Below are positions 37,066 to 45,134 of a stretch of DNA of 64,000 bases, piece by piece; positions within the stretch are counted from its first letter, which is position 1; every line of letters begins with the position of its first letter. A program made the position numbers and the translations under genes. The DNA comes from Corallincola holothuriorum (GTDB lineage Bacteria > Pseudomonadota > Gammaproteobacteria > Enterobacterales > Neiellaceae), in NCBI RefSeq assembly GCF_003336225.1, contig NZ_QPID01000005.1, positions 1 to 64,000 on the forward strand, given 5' to 3'. Below the pieces are notes generated by a model, which did no database searches, had not been told where the DNA came from, and was given only the letters and a program-made list of their open reading frames with translations.

Positions 37066-38813
37066 TGGCGCAAGCGAAGTTACGCATGCGGTTAGGTGAC
37101 TTGATGGTGCATGAGTCCATCATAACCGAAGAGCAGCTGACACAAGCGTTACAGGCGCAGCGCAGCGGTGGGCGCAAGCTGGGCGCGACCCTTATCGATT
37201 TGGGACACCTGACGGAAGAGCAGCTGCTGCAGTTCTTATCACAACAGCTCAATATTCCATTTATCGATCTACAGGATCTGCGTCTGGATCCAAAAATTGC
37301 CCAACTACTCCCTGAAGTACACGCTCGGCGTCATCGTGCGCTAGTGGTGCAGGATAAAGGGCAGAGTCTGTTGGTGGCAATGAGCGATCCGGCAGATCTT
37401 AGTGCGCAAGATGCCTTGGCGATGTTGTTGTCCAAGCCAATTGAGCTGGCAGTAGTCAAGGAAGCGCAGTTACTCGAGGCTTACGATCAACTTTATCGGC
37501 GGACGGCAGAGATCGCCTCATTTGCCAACCAATTGGGCGAAGAGTACTCACAGACTGAAGATTTCAGCCTTGGTGGTGATGGCGATGAAGAGGGTGAAAG
37601 CTCGACGGTCGCGCGCTTGTTACAGTCTATTTTTGAAGATGCGGTGCAGGTGCGTGCATCGGATGTGCATTTAGAGCCGGATGAAAACGCGTTGCGGATC
37701 CGCCAGCGGGTGGATGGCCTGTTACAGGAAAATATTCTCGAAGAGTCGCGTATTGCTGCGGCCTTGGTGCTGCGTCTTAAGTTGATGGGGGGGCTGGATA
37801 TTTCGGAAAAGCGCCTGCCCCAGGATGGCCGCTTTAACATTAAGGTGCGTGGTCACTCCATCGATGTACGTGTCTCTACCATGCCGGTGCAGCATGGCGA
37901 GTCGGTGGTGATGCGTTTGCTGGATCAATCCGCTGGCCTGCTGAGTATGGAACAAACCGGATTACCGGATGACCTATTGCGGCGGCTGCGCCATCAGTTG
38001 AAACGCCCTCACGGCATGATCCTAGTGACCGGGCCGACGGGTAGCGGTAAGACCACCACTTTGTACGGTGCGCTGAGCGAATTAAACGAACCGGGGAAAA
38101 AGATCATTACGGTGGAAGATCCGGTGGAATACCGTCTGCCACGGATTAATCAGGTACAGGTGAATAGCAAGATCGGTTTGAGTTTCTCTCAGATCCTGAG
38201 AACCACCTTACGTCAGGATCCCGACATCATCATGGTGGGGGAGATGCGGGATCATGAAACCGTTGAAATTGGTTTACGGGGTGCCTTAACCGGTCACCTG
38301 GTGTTAACCACACTGCATACTAACGATGCGGTGACCTCAGCACTGCGTTTGATCGATATGGGCGCGGCTGGTTACTTAGTAGCCAGTGCCTTGCGGGCGG
38401 TGGTGGCACAGCGTTTGGTGCGGCGGATCTGTGACAATTGCGGCAAGCCTCATGCTTTAAATGACAGTGAAAAAGTGTGGTTGGAAGGGCTGTCAGGCTT
38501 CTCACTGACCGACAAAGTGTTCCATAAAGGGGTCGGGTGTCAGTCCTGTAATTATACCGGTTATCGTGGTCGGATCGGTGTGTTTGAGCTACTTGAGCTG
38601 GACGATGCCATGATGGCGGCGTTACGCCAAAGCGACCCACAGCAGTTTGCACTGGCGGCGAAGCGCAGCAAGGGCTTTAAGCCGTTAGCTGAAGCGGCGT
38701 TGGATTATGCGTTTGCCGGTATCACCACCGTTGATGAGGTGCTCAGACTGGCAGAGCATGTTGAACATATCCCCGAGGCGGTGAAGGTCACCGCCGATGC
38801 AGTGGAAGGTTAA
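37065..38813 (+). CDS. mshE: MSHA extension ATPase MshE with c-di-GMP-binding N-terminus
   Basis: 582-residue hexameric ATPase that powers pilus extension. The N-terminal MshEN domain has two tandem motifs of the RLGxxL...LxxxLxxQ type (RLGDLMVHESIITEEQLTQAL and KLGATLIDLGHLTEEQLLQFL), each known to bind c-di-GMP in Vibrio MshE. The GspE core has Walker A GPTGSGKTTTLYGAL near 322, an Asp box, Walker B DPDIIMVGEMRD and a four-Cys zinc site (CDNC, CQSC). The start overlaps the mshN stop (TAATG). Confidence 0.96.
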   Translation: MAQAKLRMRLGDLMVHESIITEEQLTQALQAQRSGGRKLGATLIDLGHLTEEQLLQFLSQQLNIPFIDLQDLRLDPKIAQLLPEVHARRHRALVVQDKGQSLLVAMSDPADLSAQDALAMLLSKPIELAVVKEAQLLEAYDQLYRRTAEIASFANQLGEEYSQTEDFSLGGDGDEEGESSTVARLLQSIFEDAVQVRASDVHLEPDENALRIRQRVDGLLQENILEESRIAAALVLRLKLMGGLDISEKRLPQDGRFNIKVRGHSIDVRVSTMPVQHGESVVMRLLDQSAGLLSMEQTGLPDDLLRRLRHQLKRPHGMILVTGPTGSGKTTTLYGALSELNEPGKKIITVEDPVEYRLPRINQVQVNSKIGLSFSQILRTTLRQDPDIIMVGEMRDHETVEIGLRGALTGHLVLTTLHTNDAVTSALRLIDMGAAGYLVASALRAVVAQRLVRRICDNCGKPHALNDSEKVWLEGLSGFSLTDKVFHKGVGCQSCNYTGYRGRIGVFELLELDDAMMAALRQSDPQQFALAAKRSKGFKPLAEAALDYAFAGITTVDEVLRLAEHVEHIPEAVKVTADAVEG

Positions 38814-38823
38814 CTAGACGCCT

Positions 38824-40050
38824 ATGCCAACTTTCGAATACCGAGGACGAGACAGCCGGGGTGGCGAAGTTAAGGGGCAGATTGATGCTGCGAATGCCGG
38901 TGCTGCTGCTGATCTGTTATCGCAACGCCAGGTGATCCCACTACAGGTTAAGGCGAAAGCGGGCGCTGCAGAGGGCAGTAGTTTTGATATCAACGATCTG
39001 TTGCCGAGCAAGGTCAGCTTGGATGATCTGTCGCTGTTTACTCGTCAGATGTTCTCTCTGAGTAAGGCCGGGGTACCGATACTGCGAGCGATCAATGGGC
39101 TGGCGCAGTCATCGACATCAAAAGCACTGAAAGCGGCATTGAGTGATGTGGCGCAGGAGCTTGAGGGCGGGCGTACCATCAGTACCGCGATGAGCCAACA
39201 TCCCAAAATTTTCAGTAAGTTGTTTGTCGCGATCGTCCATGTGGGTGAAAACACCGGCCGGTTGGAAGATGCGTTTAAGCAGCTTTCCGGCTATTTGGAA
39301 CTGGAGATAGAAACCCGTAAACGGATTAAAACCGCGTTGCGTTATCCCAGTTTTGTGGTGATCGCCATCGTCATCGCTTTGGTCATTATGAATATCATGG
39401 TGATCCCAGCGTTCGCTGATATGTTCAAACAGTTTGGTGCCCAGCTACCCTTACCGACGCGGATTTTGATCGGCATGAGTAACTTCTTTGTCGAGTACTG
39501 GTGGGCGTTATTGCTCGGCGCTGTGACATTGGTGAGCGGTACGATTTACGCGATAAATACGCCCAAAGGGCGTTGGCGTTGGGACCGGTTTAAGCTGCGT
39601 ATGCCGATTGTGGGCGATATTATCAATCGCTCTACGCTGGCCCGTTATGCCCGTAGCTTCTCGTTGATGTTGCAATCGGGTGTGCCACTTACCCATGCAT
39701 TAAACTTAGTGGCTGATGCGGTCGATAATGAATTTATGGGGCAAAAGATCCGTGATATGCGGCAGGGGATTGAGCGTGGTGAAAGCCTGCTGCGCACCGC
39801 CAACAGTTCAGAGCTGTTTACCCCCCTAGTGATGCAGATGATTGCGGTGGGGGAAGAGACTGGACGTATAGATGAACTATTGCTGGATGCCGCCGAGTAT
39901 TATGAGCGCGAAGTGGACTATGATTTGAAAACACTGACTGCGCGCATTGAACCCATTCTGATCGGTGTGGTCGCAGGCATGGTGTTGTTGTTGGCGCTGG
40001 GTATCTACCTGCCGATGTGGGACATGATGAGTGCCATGAAGGGGGGCTAA
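38824..40050 (+). CDS. mshG: MSHA inner-membrane platform protein MshG
   Basis: 408 residues, GspF/PilC family. Starts PTFEYRGRDSRGGEVKGQIDA; two T2SF repeats (FTRQMFSLSKAGVPILRA around 75 and YARSFSLMLQSGVPLTHAL around 275), each followed by membrane helices; final helix ~380-400. It couples MshE motion to pilin insertion. Ten bases after mshE. Confidence 0.93.
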   Translation: MPTFEYRGRDSRGGEVKGQIDAANAGAAADLLSQRQVIPLQVKAKAGAAEGSSFDINDLLPSKVSLDDLSLFTRQMFSLSKAGVPILRAINGLAQSSTSKALKAALSDVAQELEGGRTISTAMSQHPKIFSKLFVAIVHVGENTGRLEDAFKQLSGYLELEIETRKRIKTALRYPSFVVIAIVIALVIMNIMVIPAFADMFKQFGAQLPLPTRILIGMSNFFVEYWWALLLGAVTLVSGTIYAINTPKGRWRWDRFKLRMPIVGDIINRSTLARYARSFSLMLQSGVPLTHALNLVADAVDNEFMGQKIRDMRQGIERGESLLRTANSSELFTPLVMQMIAVGEETGRIDELLLDAAEYYEREVDYDLKTLTARIEPILIGVVAGMVLLLALGIYLPMWDMMSAMKGG

Positions 40051-40051
40051 G

Positions 40052-40579
40052 GTGCCAGAAAATCGACAGCTGGATACCGAACGCCGCATGTTCTATTTTT
40101 TACCGGCTTTGGCGGTGATAATGGTGTTGGCGACCGTGTTGCTCAGCAGTCAAGATGATGCCAAGCGCGAGGTGGAAGACTCTGCGTTTAACCGTCTCAC
40201 TAACAATTTTCTGGTGCGGTTAAACATGGTAAGAACCCAGTGGACTATCCACGGACGCCCGCCACAGCTGGAATTAGAGGGTACGCTTATGACCATGGGT
40301 AAGTTTGGTATTCCAGATCTGCGTACCTCCCATGGCAGTTATGATTGCCATCAGTTATGGCGGCTGATGTTGGCACAGCCAATGGAGATAAATCAGCGGC
40401 CGATCTCGGCCGTGGCGATGGTGGATCGGCGTTTGCATGGAGAATATTGCCGCTACCTGATTAGCGAGGAGCTGTACTTTGATGTTGATTTACGTCATGG
40501 AACCCTATCGCAACGGGCGGAAAAACTACGAGCCATCCAACAAAATGGCAATGAAGCGCTAGGCAAACAATTGAATTAG
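40052..40579 (+). CDS. mshF: MSHA biogenesis protein MshF
   Basis: 175 residues with a GTG start directly after the mshG stop. One N-terminal membrane helix (~14-32, FYFLPALAVIMVLATVLLS), otherwise periplasmic with two Cys (DCHQLW, EYCRYL). Length and position fit MshF of Vibrio and Shewanella; its molecular role is not established. Unlike the next genes it has no prepilin motif. Confidence 0.8.
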   Translation: MPENRQLDTERRMFYFLPALAVIMVLATVLLSSQDDAKREVEDSAFNRLTNNFLVRLNMVRTQWTIHGRPPQLELEGTLMTMGKFGIPDLRTSHGSYDCHQLWRLMLAQPMEINQRPISAVAMVDRRLHGEYCRYLISEELYFDVDLRHGTLSQRAEKLRAIQQNGNEALGKQLN

Positions 40580-40632
40580 CTCTTACTATTAGGGCTGTAG
40601 TGATCCTTAATTTTGTTAACTAACAGGTAAAT

Positions 40633-41232
40633 ATGATGAAACAGCAACGCGGCTTCTCACTGATCGAACTTGTGATCGTCGTGATCATTCTGGGTATTTT
40701 GGCAGTGACCGCCTTGCCCAAGTTCCTCAATATCACGGATGAAGCTGAGGCGGCGAATATCGAAGGGATCGCAGGTGGTTTTGCTACCGGTGTTTCGCTA
40801 GTCAGAGCGCAATGGGAAGCAGAAGGCCGCCCCAATGAAAATGGTGTTAATCGAATTTGGTATGATGGCACTCAACTTTATCTTACATCAGAAGTTTTTG
40901 AGACTGTTTCACCTGGCTATCCCCTTAGCAAAACCTCAGTTTCTGTGCCGTCCGCCGTGGTTTGCCTTGATGTGTGGGATGGGATTCTTCAAAACCCACC
41001 AACGATAACTAACGATCCTGATGACTTAAATGATGTGAATCAAAAGAATGCGTTCCGTTATTTGGCAGTTACAGATGTAGATGGCAACGACACGCTATGT
41101 AATTTTTATTTAGTTACTACGCTCAATAAAGATGGAAATAATGAGTATGTACCTCCTGCCGATGAGACGGTAGGCAATAACTTCCAGTACGAACCGGCCA
41201 CAGGGCGTGTGACCATTAATATTAATAACTAA
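40633..41232 (+). CDS. mshB: MSHA pilin-like protein MshB
   Basis: 199 residues. Type IV prepilin leader MMKQQRG/FSLIELVIVVIILGILAVTA, with cleavage after G and Glu5. The globular part has two Cys that may form a disulfide loop, and ends NINN. An AGGT site precedes the start; the next codon is also ATG. The C-terminal half is visibly more AT-rich than its neighbours, as is common in fast-evolving pilin heads. The stop codon lies within a 16-base perfect palindrome. Confidence 0.88.
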   Translation: MMKQQRGFSLIELVIVVIILGILAVTALPKFLNITDEAEAANIEGIAGGFATGVSLVRAQWEAEGRPNENGVNRIWYDGTQLYLTSEVFETVSPGYPLSKTSVSVPSAVVCLDVWDGILQNPPTITNDPDDLNDVNQKNAFRYLAVTDVDGNDTLCNFYLVTTLNKDGNNEYVPPADETVGNNFQYEPATGRVTININN

Positions 41233-41241
41233 GCTTAGTTA
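41226..41241. repeat. 16-base perfect palindrome at the mshB stop codon
   Basis: TAACTAAGCTTAGTTA overlaps the mshB stop and lies 22 bases before the mshA start. It could be a protein-binding site or an RNA hairpin that separates mshB from mshA expression. Confidence 0.5.
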
Positions 41242-41262
41242 ACTACTCCTGAGGTTTTAAGT

Positions 41263-41787
41263 ATGAGAAAGCAACAAGGTTTTACCCTGATTGAGCTGGT
41301 CGTCGTGATCATTATTCTGGGGATTTTGGCAGTCACTGCCGCGCCTAAATTTATTGACCTGCAAGGCGATGCGCGAGAGTCAACCATGCAAGGTATGAAA
41401 GCGGCTTTGGAAGGGGCGTCTACGCTGACCTACAGTAAAGCGGCTATTGGTGGTATCGAAAAGAAAGCTGCGGCTTGCTTGGCGTTAAGTGGTACAGCGG
41501 CCGATCCTGATACTTGTACAGATGCAACGGCAACAGAAGTGAACGTTGTATATGGCTATCCAAAGGCTGCTACCGCGGATCTACAGAAAGTACTGGAAAC
41601 AGTATTCGGTGACGGTTCAGGCGGTGAAGAGTGGGACATCGATTTGACTTTGACTGCGGACGCGGTGATCACTCTGTCGGGTACCGATGGCACTAACACT
41701 CCCGCGGATAAATGCCAAGTTGAGTATAACGAAGCGAACGATGCGAATAGTCGTCCTGTTATTGTGACTGAAACCGCTGGCTGCTAA
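41263..41787 (+). CDS. mshA: MSHA major pilin MshA (first copy)
   Basis: 174 residues. Prepilin leader MRKQQG/FTLIELVVVIIILGILAVTAAPKF, conserved DLQGDARESTMQGMKAALEGASTLTYSKAAI, four Cys (AACLAL, DTCTD, DKCQV and terminal AGC) for disulfide loops, and the PVIVTETAGC tail. Cleaved by a PilD-type peptidase not coded here. GAGG precedes the ATG. A strong terminator follows, so this may be the end of the upstream transcript. Confidence 0.93.
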   Translation: MRKQQGFTLIELVVVIIILGILAVTAAPKFIDLQGDARESTMQGMKAALEGASTLTYSKAAIGGIEKKAAACLALSGTAADPDTCTDATATEVNVVYGYPKAATADLQKVLETVFGDGSGGEEWDIDLTLTADAVITLSGTDGTNTPADKCQVEYNEANDANSRPVIVTETAGC

Positions 41788-41813
41788 AGCTTACAGTTAG
41801 TCACAGATCATGA

Positions 41814-41836
41814 AAGGCGCCTTCGGCGCCTTTTTT
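41814..41836 (+). terminator. Terminator between the two mshA genes
   Basis: AAAGGCGCC-TTC-GGCGCCTTTTTT, a strong intrinsic terminator 27 bases after the first mshA stop codon. Confidence 0.92.
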
Positions 41837-41884
41837 GTTGCTGCTTCCCCCCTGTGTGCGGGTTTTATCTTCCATTAGCAATCG

Positions 41885-41898
41885 GTGACCTTGGTCAC
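41885..41898. promoter_or_regulatory. Palindrome GTGACC-TT-GGTCAC upstream of the second mshA
   Basis: Perfect 14-base inverted repeat, 79 bases before the second mshA start and behind the terminator, so it falls in the promoter region of that gene. It has operator form, but I do not recognise the regulator. Confidence 0.4.
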
Positions 41899-41976
41899 TT
41901 CCCGATGAAAGAACTGTGTCAGGGCTACATTCAGCCACTAAACTGGTGTTAATAACCTTGTTTATGAGGTGGTTAG

Positions 41977-42489
41977 ATGATGCGGCAGCAAGGCTTTACT
42001 CTGATAGAACTGGTTGTGGTGATCGTTATTCTAGGAATTTTGGCTGTGACCGCGGCGCCTAAGTTTATTGACCTGCAAGGGGACGCCCGAGAATCAACCC
42101 TACAGGGGATGAAGGCTGCGCTAGAAGGGGCCTCGACACTCACCTACAGTAAAGCGGCGATTCAGGATAAGCAGCGAGCACCTTTTGCTTGTGTGCTGCT
42201 CTCTGGCACACCAACAAGCAGCTGTAATGGAGATAATGAAGTCAATACGGTTTATGGTTACCCCCGAGCTACGCAGCGAGACTTAAGTGTGGTGCTAGAG
42301 ACTATTTTTGGTGATGGCAGTAATGGTGAAGAGTGGGACATCGATTTCAGTTTGACCGCCGATGCGGTGATTACTTTGTCAGGTACCGATGGCACAGACA
42401 CTCTTGCAGATAAATGTCAGGTTGAATATAACGAGGCGATTGATACCGACAACCGTCCTGTGATTGTGACGGCAAGTGATGGCTGTTAG
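41977..42489 (+). CDS. mshA: MSHA major pilin paralogue MshA (second copy)
   Basis: 170 residues. Same leader and helix as the first copy (MMRQQG/FTLIELVVVIVILGILAVTAAP) and nearly the same C-terminal third (GEEWDIDFSLTADAVITLSGTDGTDT), but the surface-loop region (~70-110) differs, e.g. FACVLLSGTPTSSC. The Cys pattern is kept. It sits behind a terminator in its own 189-base promoter region, so it can be expressed independently of the first copy. Which copy is the main pilin cannot be told from sequence. Confidence 0.92.
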   Translation: MMRQQGFTLIELVVVIVILGILAVTAAPKFIDLQGDARESTLQGMKAALEGASTLTYSKAAIQDKQRAPFACVLLSGTPTSSCNGDNEVNTVYGYPRATQRDLSVVLETIFGDGSNGEEWDIDFSLTADAVITLSGTDGTDTLADKCQVEYNEAIDTDNRPVIVTASDGC

Positions 42490-42535
42490 ATCTGGCATTT
42501 GTTGCATATCTAGATAACAGAGCGCTGAATTGATG

Positions 42536-42551
42536 CAACTGTAGACAGTTG
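42536..42551 (+). repeat. Small inverted repeat between mshA2 and mshC
   Basis: CAACTG-TAGA-CAGTTG, a six-pair hairpin without T run, 47 bases after the stop. It could trim or stabilise the pilin message; it is weak evidence for termination. The 184-base gap here is the largest after mshA2 in the pilus locus. Confidence 0.3.
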
Positions 42552-42673
42552 TTCATTAAGCATGGCGATGTTTAGCTTGTTTTTCTCACCTTTGTGGCAG
42601 TGGTCAATCCTTCGCTAGGCCAGCTATGCTAAGAAGACTTAGTTAAGTAACTCAATTTGTTAGGTGCCTTCTG

Positions 42674-43183
42674 TTGCTGAGTTTTCAACGCGCCCACCGC
42701 GGTTTCACTTTGGTTGAATTGGTCACCACCATTATTCTTGTGGGGATCATTGCGGTGGTGGTGGCTGGTAAATTTTTTGGCCGCGGCGGCTTTGAAGAAT
42801 ACACCTACCGGGATCGCCTGCTGGCGAGTTTGCGTCTAATTCAGCTCAATGCCATGAATGATAGAGCTGAAACCTGCCATCAGTTGCTGCTGGAAGCAAC
42901 CCGTTTTGGCGTTCCTAATCTGAACCCCTGTGCCTCGTCCCGGGGCTACAGCGGCGACTATTTTTCTACGCCACTCGAACCCAATCGCAGCGCTGATTTA
43001 GCCGGAGAATCTGGCCGCGTCGTTTATGGCTTTAATCGCACATCAGGACTGCCTGCTGATATCCGTTTTGATGGCAGTGGCCGTCCTTTAGCCGCTTGCT
43101 TTGGTGGCTGTGAAATTACCGTGAATGGTGAGGTGACGTTGCGCATCTGTATTGAGTCGGAGGGCTATATCCATGGCTGTTGA
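42674..43183 (+). CDS. mshC: MSHA minor pilin MshC
   Basis: 169 residues. Leader LLSFQRAHRG/FTLVELVTTIILVGIIAVVVAGKFF, with prepilin cleavage and Glu5. Four or more Cys in the head (ETCHQ, NPCAS, AACFGGC, IHGC). The only fitting start is TTG at 42674, nine bases after TTAGG, an unusual codon in this locus. Overlaps mshD by eleven bases. Confidence 0.85.
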   Translation: MLSFQRAHRGFTLVELVTTIILVGIIAVVVAGKFFGRGGFEEYTYRDRLLASLRLIQLNAMNDRAETCHQLLLEATRFGVPNLNPCASSRGYSGDYFSTPLEPNRSADLAGESGRVVYGFNRTSGLPADIRFDGSGRPLAACFGGCEITVNGEVTLRICIESEGYIHGC

Positions 43184-43802
43184 TGGCCGAACGCCCCTAA
43201 CGAGCAACAACGGCTTTAGTCTCATCGAGCTGGTGATCGGCATTATTGTTTTGGCGGTAGCGCTTGTCACTATGTTGACCATGATTTTTCCGCAGGCCAG
43301 CCGCAGTGTTGACCCTTTCCATCAGGTGCGTGCTTCAGAGCTGGGTCACTCCTTGCTGAATGAAATTTTGACGAAGAAGTTTGATGAGTGCTCAGGTCAC
43401 ACTGGCGATGAGCGCTCCGATACTGATTGCAGTAATAACCCGGCTGGCAGCTACCGCTGTGACGAAGCTGGGCCCGCAGGTGTTTTGGTTGCTTGTATTG
43501 CGACTATCCCCACCTGTCCGGCATCGGGGATGAGTGCGGCAACAGAAGAGGGAAACGATCGCGCCACTTATAACGATGTCGATGATTATCACTGCCTCGA
43601 CCAAAGCGGAGATCAGATTGAAAATGCCCTCGGTGAGCCCTTGACTGACTTCTATCAAAATTACCGCTTGCAGGTCAGTGTGGCGTACGACGGTGCGGCC
43701 TTGGGATTGGCAAATAACAGTGCGGCGAAACGGGTCACCATTTTGGTCACCCTGCCGTCGGGTGAGCAGATCGCATTTAGCGGCTATCGGGGGAACTACT
43801 GA
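43173..43802 (+). CDS. mshD: MSHA minor pilin MshD
   Basis: 209 residues from ATG at 43173, with GGAGG ten bases upstream inside mshC. Prepilin motif NNG/FSLIELVIGIIVLAVALVTML. The head contains about eight Cys, including DECSGH, DTDCSNN and YRCDE. Minor pilins of this class prime the pilus or sit at its tip. Stop and the mshO start overlap (TGATG). Confidence 0.87.
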   Translation: MAVDGRTPLTSNNGFSLIELVIGIIVLAVALVTMLTMIFPQASRSVDPFHQVRASELGHSLLNEILTKKFDECSGHTGDERSDTDCSNNPAGSYRCDEAGPAGVLVACIATIPTCPASGMSAATEEGNDRATYNDVDDYHCLDQSGDQIENALGEPLTDFYQNYRLQVSVAYDGAALGLANNSAAKRVTILVTLPSGEQIAFSGYRGNY

Positions 43803-44644
43803 TGGCTATTGCTCAAGCTAAGTTGATAGTGCCACGAACTCCGCGCATGCGCCGCGGTTTCACCCTGATAGAGATGATTGTCACTATCCTGTTGTTGGCG
43901 ATCTTGTCGGCGGGGATCACCCGCTTTATCGAGATAGGCAGTGAGATCTATGTGGATGTCGCTGCGCGTGAACAGCTACTTAGTGAAAGTCGTTTTGTTT
44001 TGGAGCGGATCACTCGCGATATTCGGAGTGCGGTGCCCAACAGTGTGCGTGTGAGATCCGGTGCTGTCAGTGGCGCCCAGGTACAGTGTCTGGAGTTGCT
44101 GCCACTGCGGGGCAGTGCCAGCTATATTGATCTTCCGGTGTTAACAGCGGCTGCTCAGGCGCAGGTGATTAAGATTAATAATTACAGTTTTAGCAGTGGT
44201 GATCAGATGTTGGTGTATCCGCTGTTAACGGATCATGTATACGCTAATAGTGGGCGACGCCATACGGTCACGGCGATAAGTGATGTGTCGGGGGAGGAAG
44301 ATCTGCAACAGATCGACTTTGCAGCAGCGACCCAGTTTGCCGCCGATTCGCCGGGTAAACGTTTCTATCTTGCGGCGCAGCCACTGAGCTATTGTGTGCG
44401 CAATGGCAGTGTCTATCTGCACCTGAATTATGGCTACCAGTCGAGCCAGCCGCTCTTTGCCAGTGGCGGTTTGCTGATGGCAACACAAGTGTCAAATAAC
44501 CTGATCGCTGAGCCTGTTTTTCGTTTTGCTGGTGCGACACTAAATCGCAATGCGTTGGTGATTGTGCGCCTGCGACTGACACGGGTAGATGATGCCGAAA
44601 CATTGGCTTATAACCATGAGGTGCAGGTGCCGAATGTACCCTGA
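43802..44644 (+). CDS. mshO: MSHA minor pilin MshO (PilW-like)
   Basis: 280 residues. A longer basic leader (~20 aa) before RRG/FTLIEMIVTILLLAILSAGITRF; a large beta-rich head. Typical PilW/GspJ-type size. Few Cys, unlike the neighbouring minor pilins. Overlaps mshP by eleven bases. Confidence 0.86.
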   Translation: MAIAQAKLIVPRTPRMRRGFTLIEMIVTILLLAILSAGITRFIEIGSEIYVDVAAREQLLSESRFVLERITRDIRSAVPNSVRVRSGAVSGAQVQCLELLPLRGSASYIDLPVLTAAAQAQVIKINNYSFSSGDQMLVYPLLTDHVYANSGRRHTVTAISDVSGEEDLQQIDFAAATQFAADSPGKRFYLAAQPLSYCVRNGSVYLHLNYGYQSSQPLFASGGLLMATQVSNNLIAEPVFRFAGATLNRNALVIVRLRLTRVDDAETLAYNHEVQVPNVP

Positions 44645-45134
44645 TCCTATCTCTGCAAAGCGCAACGACCTAACCGTGGCATCTCGTCAGCGCGGCAGTG
44701 CTTTGCTGCTCGCTCTGTTTATTATTGTGGTGTTGTTTGTGCTGGGGGCGGGGATGATCCGCTTGCTTGGCTCCTCGTCAGAGAGCGTGACCTTTGAAGT
44801 GTATGGGGTGCGAGCGATGCAGGCGGCACAAACGGGCGTGGAACGGGTGTTAACCACGCTGTTTCCTGCTGGTGGTCTTGATCAGCATTGTGACGGCACT
44901 CCTACCAGCCCTTTGCTTGATGATAGTTTTAGCTCCAGTGGCACTACGGCGTTAAATCTGGCAGGCATAACTGGCCTGGCAAACTGCGCGAGTGTGGTGG
45001 TGGAGTGCAGCGATCGCAAACACTTGGGCGTGACCTATTATTATTTGGTGAGCACTGCGACCTGTACGGTGGGTGGTGGCTCTACCGCGCTGGTGATGAG
45101 TCGGCAAGTGGAAGTTGAGGCAAAATCGTTATGA
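44634..45134 (+). CDS. mshP: MSHA biogenesis protein MshP (PilX-like)
   Basis: 167 residues. A cytoplasmic leader then RQRGSALLLALFIIVVLFVLGAGMIRLLG, a PilX/GspK-type transmembrane start lacking the strict FTLIE motif. Cys-containing head (LDQHC, LANC, VECSD, TATC). ATG at 44634 overlaps the mshO stop; a longer frame inside mshO is rejected. Its stop overlaps the mshQ start (ATGA). Confidence 0.85.
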   Translation: MYPDPISAKRNDLTVASRQRGSALLLALFIIVVLFVLGAGMIRLLGSSSESVTFEVYGVRAMQAAQTGVERVLTTLFPAGGLDQHCDGTPTSPLLDDSFSSSGTTALNLAGITGLANCASVVVECSDRKHLGVTYYYLVSTATCTVGGGSTALVMSRQVEVEAKSL

